Shown here: piece by piece, positions 42,042-50,450 of the stretch
How positions within the stretch are numbered: the stretch's first letter is position 1
How the letters are laid out: each line of letters opens with the position of its first letter
From: Deferribacteres bacterium
GTDB taxonomy: Bacteria > Zhuqueibacterota > Zhuqueibacteria > Zhuqueibacterales > Geothermadaptataceae
Direction: 5' to 3'
DNA length: 64,000 bases
Assembly: GCA_020633655.1 (NCBI GenBank)
Contig: JACKDF010000001.1
Coordinates: forward strand, 558,001-622,000
The notes under the pieces: generated by a model
The model's database searches: none
Seen by the model: the letters and a program-made list of their open reading frames with translations, nothing else
What the model was told of the DNA's origin: nothing
Made by a program: the position numbers and the translations under genes

Positions 42042-44483
42042 TTAGCGCACATAAACCAATTTACGCACGTGTACCAGTCCTTCCGTTCGCAACCGGCAAT
42101 AGTAAACGCCACTGGAATTGCCGGCAGCATTCCATTTTATACTGTATTTCCCTTGAGTCTGGCGATCCGCAACGAGAGTCGTGACCTTTTGTCCAAAAAT
42201 ATTAAAAATGGAGACTTCAACATAACCGGTCTCGGCGATTTGATAGGTTATATTCGTTACCGCATTAAACGGATTGGGGTAATTTTGATGCAACCCACTA
42301 ACCATACTTATATCTGCATTGCCAGGTTGCTGAATGCCAACGTCGACTCCAAATCGCTGTAAAATATGCTGGCGCATGTAGGAAGGCCGGTCATCAATAA
42401 AATCACGAAGCAATTGCAAGTGAAATTGCCAATCGTTATTCATTTGTGTAACGTAGGGCCAGCGTTCGCGGTATTCAGCCATATACGGTGCAATTTCCGC
42501 AGTCATATCATCCAACAGGGTCTTCATGGTTTCCGGTTTGAACGTTGTTTTCATGTGTTTGTCAAACCACTGCACAAATTCTTGTTTAAATTCATCATTG
42601 ACCAGCAATTTCGGCAGGATCACCTGCGGGCCATATTGGCCAAATCCAATTATTGGTGTCCCATCGATGACATGGTTCAGCATGTTGTAGGGCGCACCCA
42701 AACTGGTATAAAGTGGCGACAAAGTCGAAGCAACGCCAAAGCTGGTTTCCATATCATAAACAGTCCAGCGCCACCGGCCTTCCGTCGTGCGGGGACGCCA
42801 GCAGGCTTCGTTATTGTTCGGCCAATCCCATTTGCACAGATAAATTCCATGCCCGACATAGTTCAGAAAATTCTCGATGTCCAGCTGATTTTTAATGTAT
42901 TCATAATTTGGCAGTAACTTCATATCCTGGGATTTTAGGAAATTCATCATGTTGTTCCAGTGAACCGCATCCCCCTCGTCTATGGAAGGCGGGTTACCAC
43001 CGCGCGGCGCCAAAAGATCAAATCCCGGATCATCGCGATCGATATCGTAATGGAACTGATAGTACCATGAATTTTTATTGGCTTCCCGCAACTCATGCAA
43101 TCCCCAATACTCGCCGTTGATAAAAAGCACCGCAGGCCGGTAGCCGTTTAAATCGAGACCGGTATCTTCCATGAGCAAATGAGCGTAGGCATCATTAAAA
43201 AGAGCTGCGTTTATCGTACTTCCCCAGGCACGAATAATAAAACGTTTGAATTGTGTGAGATTTTTTGCCTTGGTTCGCCTGTCCTTGAAAATGGGAAAAT
43301 CGATACGGTCGTAGCCATATTCATCACGAGCGATGATATGCAGACCCTTCTGCGGTCCTGCCTGTGAGGTCCCCCCCTGAATCTTCATGCCGAGATTTTG
43401 CGAAAATCCGATGGAGCCATCCGTTTCAAAAAGCTCCACATGCACCGGTTTTTCCCAATCCTGAAAGTAGTTGCCACTACGGGTTACACCGTTTTGGTGG
43501 GTCGTACCGGGCACATAAATACCCGTCTCCTCATCAAACAAATGCTTGTAATCAGCAACCAGCGATACGACAGCAATCGAGGGGTAGCGCTGGTTTATAT
43601 TCGCATCGACAAAATAGGTTTCTGTCACGATATCGCTGGGCTCATAGCCATCGCGAAAAGCGCGCACTCGCAGAACAGTCGCCTTGAAAATTTCTCCAGC
43701 AGGCGGAACCCAATCGGGAAGCCAGGGCTCGGGATCGGCATTGGTACGGATTTCGGAAAAAAAGTTGGCATCCCCCGTCCGGCTTTTAACTTCGATGGGA
43801 GCAGAATACAGTGGTGAATTTTCATTGGGTTCACTGCAATCGAGGGTATAACGGAGAGTCGCATTTTGTGTCGTGCTCAGTTCAACCACTTGTGGTTCTG
43901 TAAAATATCCACCTTTCAATGATAATATCGGCTCGGCCGCTTTAAGAAAGGCATTTGTTACATTGCTTGTTCCCGGCGTTGGTTGGGTAAAAAATTGCCA
44001 CCCAGAACCGCCATCGGGTTGACGACCGTAGGAGCGGTCTGTTTGCTGCATACTATAATGAACCACATCGACTTGATTATTCCGGGCATCAAACAAAGCG
44101 ATTTCTTCTTCGATTTTGTTCAACTTAAAATTAGCATGCAAAGCCGATAATGTCGTGTCGTTGTCATCCGCCCAGATCAATAAAAATCCATAGGCAGGAA
44201 CCTGCGTTCCTGCAGGAAAAATCCATTTACGGCTATCCTGCAGGTCATCGGTCAGAGAGTAGTTTGTAAGATCGACCGCTGTTTCTCCGGCATTGTACAG
44301 CTCTATCCAATCAGAAAATCCGTTGAAATCTGCATCGGTATTAATGGATGAATTGGACGCAAGGAATTCATTAATGACAAGCGATTGTGCCTGAGCTGAA
44401 CTGACCGCGAAGCCTGTCAGCAGAAAAAGTAATGCGATACGTGCCTCGCGGTAATGGGAAAGTACTAAATCCTGTATTCTCAT
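42042..44483 (-). CDS. Secreted CotH-kinase-like protein with lamin-tail domain and sorting C-domain
   Basis: An 813-residue protein. Signal peptide (ALLFLLTGFAVSSAQAQ). Residues about 35-150: lamin-tail domain (LVINEFLASNSSINTDADFN, DWIELYNAG). About 185-285: chitobiase-C/Fn3-like domain (RYTLDCSEPNENSPLYSAPI). About 300-690: CotH domain (LGMKIQGGTSQAGPQKGLHI, FINGEYWGLHELREANKNS, WRWTVYDMETSFG). The C-terminal ~85 residues (LHQNYPNPFNAVTNITYQIA ... SSGVYYCRL) are a Por/type A-like sorting domain. CotH proteins are atypical kinases that phosphorylate spore-coat or surface proteins; here a cell-surface role is likely. Its start overlaps the previous stop (ATGA), so it is coupled to the DUF302-like gene. 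Confidence 0.9.
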   Translation of the reverse strand: MRIQDLVLSHYREARIALLFLLTGFAVSSAQAQSLVINEFLASNSSINTDADFNGFSDWIELYNAGETAVDLTNYSLTDDLQDSRKWIFPAGTQVPAYGFLLIWADDNDTTLSALHANFKLNKIEEEIALFDARNNQVDVVHYSMQQTDRSYGRQPDGGSGWQFFTQPTPGTSNVTNAFLKAAEPILSLKGGYFTEPQVVELSTTQNATLRYTLDCSEPNENSPLYSAPIEVKSRTGDANFFSEIRTNADPEPWLPDWVPPAGEIFKATVLRVRAFRDGYEPSDIVTETYFVDANINQRYPSIAVVSLVADYKHLFDEETGIYVPGTTHQNGVTRSGNYFQDWEKPVHVELFETDGSIGFSQNLGMKIQGGTSQAGPQKGLHIIARDEYGYDRIDFPIFKDRRTKAKNLTQFKRFIIRAWGSTINAALFNDAYAHLLMEDTGLDLNGYRPAVLFINGEYWGLHELREANKNSWYYQFHYDIDRDDPGFDLLAPRGGNPPSIDEGDAVHWNNMMNFLKSQDMKLLPNYEYIKNQLDIENFLNYVGHGIYLCKWDWPNNNEACWRPRTTEGRWRWTVYDMETSFGVASTLSPLYTSLGAPYNMLNHVIDGTPIIGFGQYGPQVILPKLLVNDEFKQEFVQWFDKHMKTTFKPETMKTLLDDMTAEIAPYMAEYRERWPYVTQMNNDWQFHLQLLRDFIDDRPSYMRQHILQRFGVDVGIQQPGNADISMVSGLHQNYPNPFNAVTNITYQIAETGYVEVSIFNIFGQKVTTLVADRQTQGKYSIKWNAAGNSSGVYYCRLRTEGLVHVRKLVYVR

Positions 44484-45370
44484 TTTTTCTCAACTATTGC
44501 CTTCAGTGCGTCTTTGATGCTGCCAGGTGCAGAACGAATTTTCATGAATGTTCCCATGGAAAGATCCGGAAAACTTGCTGCAATGCGGAAGCGCCCTTTC
44601 AATGCGTAAACTTTATTGCCGGATACGAGCAATTCGTAGGGCAAATGTGCTGTGGAACGGATATCTTCTTTGTCAACCACGTTCATCACATGGGCGTCGC
44701 CACCATCGCCAGCTTTAATGCCAACGCCGAACACTGTTTCCTTTTTTCCGGGTAAATCGATTCGGTAAACTTTGGTTACCTCGGCACTATTGTCGACGAG
44801 CCCTTTCTCAACAGCTTCCAGTGCAGTTTCATAACTATCAAATTTTTCCAGCTCATCCAGGTCAGTAAAATAAGGCATGGCAAACATGTAGCGATAATCG
44901 CGCAACTTCTTAATTTCCAAACCTTCTTTCGAACCAAAGACCATTTCCATGCCCAGAGCAGATTCCATCTGTTGAACAACATTTTCAATTTCACCATCCA
45001 TGCGGTACAAATGAAAGATATATCCCATGTTGAGGTAACTCACCTGGACTTCCTCGCCAACATGGGTAATCGCCACGCGGATCCCGGCACCAAAACCGCC
45101 TTTTTCAGAGGCTGCAGCAAGAGCTTTTAATTCTGCATTTGTAACCACAATAATAACGGCTGTTTCGTAAGGTGTGTATTCGCCAACAATTTCGAAACCG
45201 GCATTGGCAAGTTTCTCTTTAGTGCTGGCAACAATTTCATTAAAATCGCCATTTGATTTGAGTGCAAGAACGTATGGTTTTAAGCGTATATCATCGTCAC
45301 CGGCCTGTGCATTTCCGACCATCAAGCCGCAAAGAGCTAAAATGATCCCCAAATTCCACAATTTCTTCAT
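44480..45370 (-). CDS. Periplasmic DUF302-like protein
   Basis: 296 residues from the ATG at 45370 (GGAG about ten bases upstream; a TTG one codon earlier is also possible). Signal peptide (LWNLGIILALCGLMVGNAQA). Residues about 35-135 resemble DUF302 (FNEIVASTKEKLANAGFEIV, AVIIVVTNAELKALAAASEK, GFGAGIRVAITHVGEEVQVS). A second region (about 150-290) may be a related half (DELEKFDSYETALEAVEKGL). Function unknown. It precedes and overlaps the CotH-like gene by four bases, so the two are translated together and may act together at the envelope. Confidence 0.72.
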   Translation of the reverse strand: MKKLWNLGIILALCGLMVGNAQAGDDDIRLKPYVLALKSNGDFNEIVASTKEKLANAGFEIVGEYTPYETAVIIVVTNAELKALAAASEKGGFGAGIRVAITHVGEEVQVSYLNMGYIFHLYRMDGEIENVVQQMESALGMEMVFGSKEGLEIKKLRDYRYMFAMPYFTDLDELEKFDSYETALEAVEKGLVDNSAEVTKVYRIDLPGKKETVFGVGIKAGDGGDAHVMNVVDKEDIRSTAHLPYELLVSGNKVYALKGRFRIAASFPDLSMGTFMKIRSAPGSIKDALKAIVEKK

Positions 45371-45685
45371 CAAGTCATCACTCCAATTTAAAAGGGTAAG
45401 CAGTTCTATAAGAAAAACTTTTGTAACAAAAAGCTACTGATAAGCTTGATTTATCGCAACAGAAATTGATGCATTCTTAAAAGATTTTTTAATAGGCGTT
45501 GTGAGATTAACTCTTGATTCGCATCATTCATACAGGATGTGAAGTGAACAGGGTGGGAACGAGAAAGATGTGCGTCCGATTTCAGTTAATAATCTAGCTA
45601 GAGAGATGCATGCGCAAATCAGCCATTTTTGATTCTGCAGTAAAACTGTCTCACGGCAGTATTTACGGCATGCATTTTAAAAAAC
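45371..45685. other. Intergenic, possible degenerate palindromic repeat
   Basis: No gene. Around 45523-45560 the sequence ATCATTCATACAGGATGTG, then GTGAACAGGGTGGG, looks like a worn left half of the 85-bp repeat family; the right half is absent. Confidence 0.35.
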
Positions 45686-46651
45686 TCAATTCCAGCTGAT
45701 AAATTCAAAACCGGCTCCAAAGGCATGCACTTTTTCATAATATTGTGCCCAGTCGCGACCATAGCCATAAGAATAATAGAGTAATAATGGAAGTATGCAA
45801 CGCTTCATCCCCTCAATTCTAAAGGAATGATGCTCAAATGCTCCTGAACGTCCGGTATTATAAAGAAGTGCTATTTTCCACTGATTTTCTCGGCTTCGCC
45901 ATTTAACAAGGGCGGAGACACCGTCGATTTGGTCGCGATTTTGAATATCATTCTTTGTTCGCCAAGTTTCAAATTCGTAGATATTTTCTGGTTCGCCTTG
46001 TAACAGTCCATTATCCAAGAATTCTTTTATGCTAATCTGTGCCGTTAAATCTGCATTCAACAGGTTATATTTTTTAAATTCTGCCACCAATTCCAGATAG
46101 TCCCAGCCTCGACTGATGTAATCTTTCGCCTCAGTGATTGTTGCTTCGGGGTCATCAACCTGTAATGAACTCCAAAGGCCATCAAATGCATCCTTACTCG
46201 TAATGGATTGTCCGTTCGATTCGTGTGCGTAACTTAAGGAAATACTTCGAAAAAATTCATTTGAATTGACAATGCCCAGGTCAATTGTATCCCATTTAAA
46301 AACAATTTTGGGATTAAAGCGCTTAGCGATCACAGGGGATGATTCGCGAACACCTATATACTGCCCAAATCGGCCAGAAAATGCAAATGTCATAACAGGC
46401 ACAATGTACCATTGTCTTGTGAGCTCCGTACCGATTGAAATATTGAAGTTCATGTACTGTTCAGCATTTTCGTAGCCATCATAACTATAGGTGATGATAT
46501 TTGGTTCATAGCTATGAAGTGAGGGAGAAATAAATATGTTTTTCCCTAACCATTTTTTCGTCCGTTGCATTCGACCATGTGCAGTTGAATCCTGCGCCTG
46601 TAAAATATTTACGCAACCGAAAATTAATAAGAAACACAACACCCTTTTCAT
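45686..46651 (-). CDS. Outer-membrane phospholipase A (OMPLA)-like protein
   Basis: 321 residues from the ATG at 46651, behind AGGTGAG; the GTG at 46660 overlaps that ribosome binding site. Signal peptide (VLCFLLIFGCVNILQAQ). Beta-barrel pattern with the OMPLA signature SLSYAHESNGQS, matching H-x-S-N-G of E. coli PldA (His142, Ser144). The next signature reads SRGWDYLELVAEFK, where PldA has S-R-S-W-N with catalytic Asn156; by eye the Asn is replaced by Asp. Expected role: calcium-dependent hydrolysis of phospholipid acyl chains in the outer membrane, usually triggered by envelope damage. Not obviously in an operon. Confidence 0.78.
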   Translation of the reverse strand: MKRVLCFLLIFGCVNILQAQDSTAHGRMQRTKKWLGKNIFISPSLHSYEPNIITYSYDGYENAEQYMNFNISIGTELTRQWYIVPVMTFAFSGRFGQYIGVRESSPVIAKRFNPKIVFKWDTIDLGIVNSNEFFRSISLSYAHESNGQSITSKDAFDGLWSSLQVDDPEATITEAKDYISRGWDYLELVAEFKKYNLLNADLTAQISIKEFLDNGLLQGEPENIYEFETWRTKNDIQNRDQIDGVSALVKWRSRENQWKIALLYNTGRSGAFEHHSFRIEGMKRCILPLLLYYSYGYGRDWAQYYEKVHAFGAGFEFISWN

Positions 46652-46944
46652 ATTGCTCACCTATTGCATGATTCAAAAAATAAGTACCGATATTTTGCAA
46701 TTCGAAATAAATAATTCGTTGCCAATTATGCAAACGCAAAATATCAGAACGCTTAATTGATGGGTTCATAACCACTATATTAAAACTATTGTTTCCGGAT
46801 GTGTAGATTAGGCTGGACGCAAGCATATTTAACACGCGTTAATAGTTTACAAAAAGCCGATGCCTTTGCCACTTACTTAATTAACGCATTTACTGAAAGC
46901 CATTGTGAATTGAACTCGCCCCTTTTGAATTTACCCCCGTCGCG

Positions 46945-47715
46945 TTACAGTAAAACTTCTCGCAAATCCGCAACCGAATCAATAGTGATATCCGGTTCAT
47001 CCTGTGCCTCACCGTTTTCCAGGAAATTTGGCCGATGTATCCATGCAGAATAGCAACCGATTTGATTGGCACCACGAATGTCCGTGAACTTTAAGTCCCC
47101 CACGTGTAGCGTTGTTTCTGGTGTGCTGTTCAAATCAGCCATGGCTTTTTTAAAAAGAAAGGAAGCCGGCTTGCAATAACCGTTTTGGTCGGAAAAAATG
47201 AGGGAATCAAAACAATGACGGATACCGTGTCCATCCAGATGGTGCTCCAAAACACGACCCGGTGTCCATGCTGTATCGCTGATCAAACCAATTTTATATT
47301 TCTTGTGTAAATCGATAATGAGCTCTTTAGCTCCCTCTACAAGGCGTATTAAAACTTCATTGACGATTTCCTCAAAATATATGATGAGTTCGTTTCTCGC
47401 ATTAATAGGCAAATCAATGCGCAAATAAGCCAGCATGGCATTTATTCCGAGTTTAGCATCGAATGCCATTTGCTTTTTCCAGTGCTGATCAAACACTTCC
47501 CGCGCATGCGCATAGGCCGAATCAACAGATTCATTATCGATTTCATATCCATATTGCCCAACGATTTTCCCAAAATAATCTTTGCGCATTTGCTTAAATC
47601 CAACGGACTGGATTTGCACGGGGGTATCGTCAAACAATGTGCCCCAGAGATCAAAGGTGATCGCTTTCACATTGTGCCGAATATCTCTTACAATCTCAGA
47701 ATTGGCGGTAATCAT
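46945..47715 (-). CDS. HAD-superfamily hydrolase
   Basis: A 256-residue protein with all four HAD motifs: motif I ITFDLWGTLFDD (nucleophile Asp and the +2 position occupied by Trp rather than Asp), motif II GLISDTAW (Ser/Thr), motif III KPASFLFKKA (Lys), motif IV HVGDLKFTDIRGA (Asp pair). A helical cap lies at about residues 40-130. Trp at the +2 position instead of the usual Asp acid/base resembles haloacid-dehalogenase-like members, although the remaining motifs fit a phosphatase. Cytoplasmic; substrate unknown. No clear operon partner. Confidence 0.88.
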   Translation of the reverse strand: MITANSEIVRDIRHNVKAITFDLWGTLFDDTPVQIQSVGFKQMRKDYFGKIVGQYGYEIDNESVDSAYAHAREVFDQHWKKQMAFDAKLGINAMLAYLRIDLPINARNELIIYFEEIVNEVLIRLVEGAKELIIDLHKKYKIGLISDTAWTPGRVLEHHLDGHGIRHCFDSLIFSDQNGYCKPASFLFKKAMADLNSTPETTLHVGDLKFTDIRGANQIGCYSAWIHRPNFLENGEAQDEPDITIDSVADLREVLL

Positions 47716-47900
47716 TCTTTTTCTTGTCCTATGTCGTTTTTTAGTGGATAAAAGGATTTGAGGATTGAATAGAGGGGAAACGGAAAAGAAAGGTAAAATA
47801 TTTCTGAAAATGCGGAAAAATCGAGAGGAGGATACCAGGTTTTATTCCACGAAATTTGTGAATATGCACACTGAGCAGATAATAATCTTGCCCAGTGCTT

Positions 47901-48101
47901 AACCTGCTTTATTCATACAATACTCAGAGTGAATGATGGGGGCTGTGTCAAAACACATTTTTTTTGACCCAAACATCTATTTCATAGAGCGAAAGCGTCC
48001 TCGCTGAGCGTAACGCACGTTTCACTCGGCGGGACGCCTTCGTTCTATTGATGTTTTGACACAGCCCCCCAATCTTGCTGTTTGTGAATGAAGCAGGTTA
48101 A
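47901..48101 (+). repeat. Composite palindromic repeat, long form
   Basis: Left half 47901-47937 (AACCTGCTTTATTCATACAA ... GTGAATGATG) and right half 48070-48101 (CAATCTTGCTGTTTGTGAATG, then AAGCAGGTT) match the two halves of the 36306 repeat. The 130-bp element occupies the place of its GGATATCC core. It lies in the 439-base gap between the HAD and PorV-like genes, which otherwise shows no gene. Confidence 0.85.
47938..48069. mobile_element. 130-bp palindromic MITE-like element, copy 2
   Basis: Terminal repeats GGGGGCTGTGTCAAAACA / TGTTTTGACACAGCCCCC and a nearly palindromic interior. Almost identical to the reverse complement of 4283-4412. No ORF or transposase is present, so movement, if any, would need enzymes supplied from elsewhere. 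Confidence 0.82.
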
Positions 48102-48154
48102 ATATATAAATTTGGCTTAAAACTGATTTGCTAATATTTTATTCCGGTATGAAA

Positions 48155-49324
48155 TTAACGGCGAATATATTCCTTTATAAACTTACGGTGCACCCATCCA
48201 TATCTTTTTTTGCCGACCTGAATTTTGCACCAATTGCCAACAGCCTCGACTTTGAGAAATTTTTGCCCCTGATGAATTGCACCGATTATTGCATAATTTG
48301 CACTCGGTCCCTCACGCACATTGAGGTTTTCTGTTTGTACGACAATGTACTGCAGCGGCATACGCGGTGGAGCAACTTTTGTATTTTTTTTCTCGTGCAA
48401 ATTATCCATAGCCACTGGCTTATAGGAAATCCCGACGCTAATTGTGTGAACATCACTGCCGCTCAGAGGGTCCTGACCATAGCTATAATCGAACTGTAAA
48501 TTCATTGTTTGCAGGGGCATGTGCAATCCAGAACCAAAGACAAAACCTTGTTGATTGAATCCCGCCCGAATTGGCAGCATTTCCATTGGCCGGTATTCAA
48601 TACCGATGGCAAGATTGCGATATTTTTCCTTACTGAAACTAAAATCCACAGCTGTGTTTAATCCGCCAGGAAAAGATGCAGCCAGACCAACACGATAAAT
48701 CAAGGGGAAATGCTCGATATAATTATCCTCGCCTTTCACCTGCGATCCAATATCCTGCACCATCAAGCCGGCGGTGAAAGTATCCGTCAGCCGGGAAAAT
48801 AATCCTAGATCAAATCCCTGCCCGGATTGCGATGCCGTGTAAACGTTTTGCTGCAACCATTTGAAATTCATTCCAAGTGATAAAAGAGAAGAAAATTTAT
48901 AGGAATAGGAGAGCAAAAAAGCGCTGTTTGCGCTGTTGAAGTAATAATCAGGTTCAGAGGTATCGCCAGATCGGGCTTCGATGTTACTGACGTTTAGACC
49001 AATCCAACTTATCCCCATGGAACTGTTTCTTGAACTCGGGACTGCGCCACTTACAAATGTGTAAGTTCTGTCGAGAGCCATAGCGTTATGCGAAACCAGC
49101 AAACTAATGCTTTCCAGATGTGCCAATCCCGCAGGATTCCAATAGGCTGCTGCCGGCGAATTCGCAATTGCGGTGAACGCACCACCCATGCTTTTTGCAT
49201 GTGCGCCAGCGCCCATGCGGAGAAATGCGCCAGGTTGCGCCATTCCCTCCTGTGCAAGGCATGTGTTTGCAAAAAACGTTGAAAGTGCCAAGAAGAATAA
49301 TGGAATAAAAAGTTTTATTTTCAT
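48155..49324 (-). CDS. PorV/PorQ-like outer-membrane barrel with C-terminal SH3 domain
   Basis: A 389-residue protein. Signal peptide (FIPLFFLALSTFFANTCLAQ). Residues about 25-300 match the PorV/PorQ family: QPGAFLRMGAGAHAKSMGGA, SPAAAYWNPAGLA, then regular barrel strands ending HTISVGISYKP. Residues about 325-389 form a bacterial SH3 domain (ENLNVREGPSANYAIIGAIH, KVEAVGNWCKIQVGKKRYGW). PorV is the type IX shuttle that carries cargo to the sorting enzyme; the SH3 tail is unusual and may bind peptidoglycan. It follows, on the same strand with a 21-base gap, a small gene whose product has a sorting-type C-domain, so the pair may be export partner and cargo. Confidence 0.85.
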   Translation of the reverse strand: MKIKLFIPLFFLALSTFFANTCLAQEGMAQPGAFLRMGAGAHAKSMGGAFTAIANSPAAAYWNPAGLAHLESISLLVSHNAMALDRTYTFVSGAVPSSRNSSMGISWIGLNVSNIEARSGDTSEPDYYFNSANSAFLLSYSYKFSSLLSLGMNFKWLQQNVYTASQSGQGFDLGLFSRLTDTFTAGLMVQDIGSQVKGEDNYIEHFPLIYRVGLAASFPGGLNTAVDFSFSKEKYRNLAIGIEYRPMEMLPIRAGFNQQGFVFGSGLHMPLQTMNLQFDYSYGQDPLSGSDVHTISVGISYKPVAMDNLHEKKNTKVAPPRMPLQYIVVQTENLNVREGPSANYAIIGAIHQGQKFLKVEAVGNWCKIQVGKKRYGWVHRKFIKEYIRR

Positions 49325-49345
49325 TGTAACACCCTGAATCGCCGC

Positions 49346-49969
49346 CTATCGCACCACGGCGATTTTAATAATCCGTATAGAATTACTCGTTAATATTCTG
49401 CCAAAATAAACACCCTGTGGAACTTTGTCCCCAGTATCTGCACGTCCATTCCACACGATCTCTGTGTGTAATCCAGCATCCAATTCCGCTTCATTTTCGA
49501 CTGTGCGTACGAGTTCGTTGTTGACATTAAAAATCTCGATAGTAACAGGGCCCGACTTTTCCAGCATAAAACGCAAGTGCGTTTCCTGTTCACCAGCAAT
49601 AAATGGATTGGGAAAATTATAAACCCTGGTGTCATATGCCGTAGGATCAACGGTCGGATCATCGATGGGATCGTCATCTTTTTCTGTTCCAAAAATAGCA
49701 GTTACCTCTTCAGAATAGCTGCTTTCATTGCCTGCTGTGTCATAGGCAGTCACCGCAAAGAAGTATGTAACACCCGGTTCATCCAGAGTGAGGGAATAAC
49801 CTGTATATTTGCCCACGTCGTATATCTGGCTGTAGTTACCTGAGGCTGTACCAACATGGACACGATAACCCGCAAGATCGGGCTCTGCATTGGCGTTCCA
49901 GCTGATTTCCGTTTCTACCGACGCCAAAAGAAGCGAACAGGAAACAAGTGTTAAAAATAGTCCTGACAT
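49346..49969 (-). CDS. Small secreted fibronectin-III protein with sorting C-domain
   Basis: A 207-residue protein. Short signal peptide (MSGLFLTLVSCSLLLASVET). Residues about 20-95: one fibronectin type III domain (ISWNANAEPDLAGYRVHVGT, TYFFAVTAYDTAGNES). An Asp/Pro linker (DDDPIDDPTVDPTAYD) leads to a C-terminal FlgD/Por-like domain (VYNFPNPFIAGEQETHLRFM ... VPQGVYFGRI). It is likely exported to the surface by the type IX-like route. Upstream of the PorV-SH3 gene in a probable two-gene operon. Confidence 0.8.
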   Translation of the reverse strand: MSGLFLTLVSCSLLLASVETEISWNANAEPDLAGYRVHVGTASGNYSQIYDVGKYTGYSLTLDEPGVTYFFAVTAYDTAGNESSYSEEVTAIFGTEKDDDPIDDPTVDPTAYDTRVYNFPNPFIAGEQETHLRFMLEKSGPVTIEIFNVNNELVRTVENEAELDAGLHTEIVWNGRADTGDKVPQGVYFGRILTSNSIRIIKIAVVR

Positions 49970-50450
49970 AGTATTTTTTTAGATTTTGGTTTCAGTGATG
50001 TAATTCTATTTCAGTGCAATAATTCAATTAGAAATCTCCAATAGCAAGTGTGATGCCATTGCACCCGAGAATAAAATTTAAATTCGATTTAAAAAACAAA
50101 ATATCGTTAACTTTATCTCTTTGAGCTCTGGCGGGGAAAACTTATTTGAAAATGATTATTTTTCTAATATGCAGATTATTTGGAAGAATGCGTTAGAATT
50201 TGCGAAATATTTAAAACAAATTTCAGGAACGGAATTGTATGGGAATCAAATTACAAGATTGGAGAAAGTAATGCGCATCCAACAGAGCGTCCTTATAATC
50301 AAACGTGCATTTCATTTGCTCGAATTGGGTTTTGTTTTGAAAATTCTACGAAAAAAGAATGGCCGGGAATTCAACACGGCCATTGATAACATAACATTTT
50401 ATGGAAAAACAGTTCACATCAGGATATTTCGGATTCCATTCGTTCTTACG
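49970..50450. other. Intergenic, no gene seen
   Basis: About 480 AT-rich bases. A 122-codon plus-strand frame (50121-50489) runs into the opposite-strand dehydrogenase gene, has a TTG start and no ribosome binding site, and is treated as chance. Confidence 0.4.
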
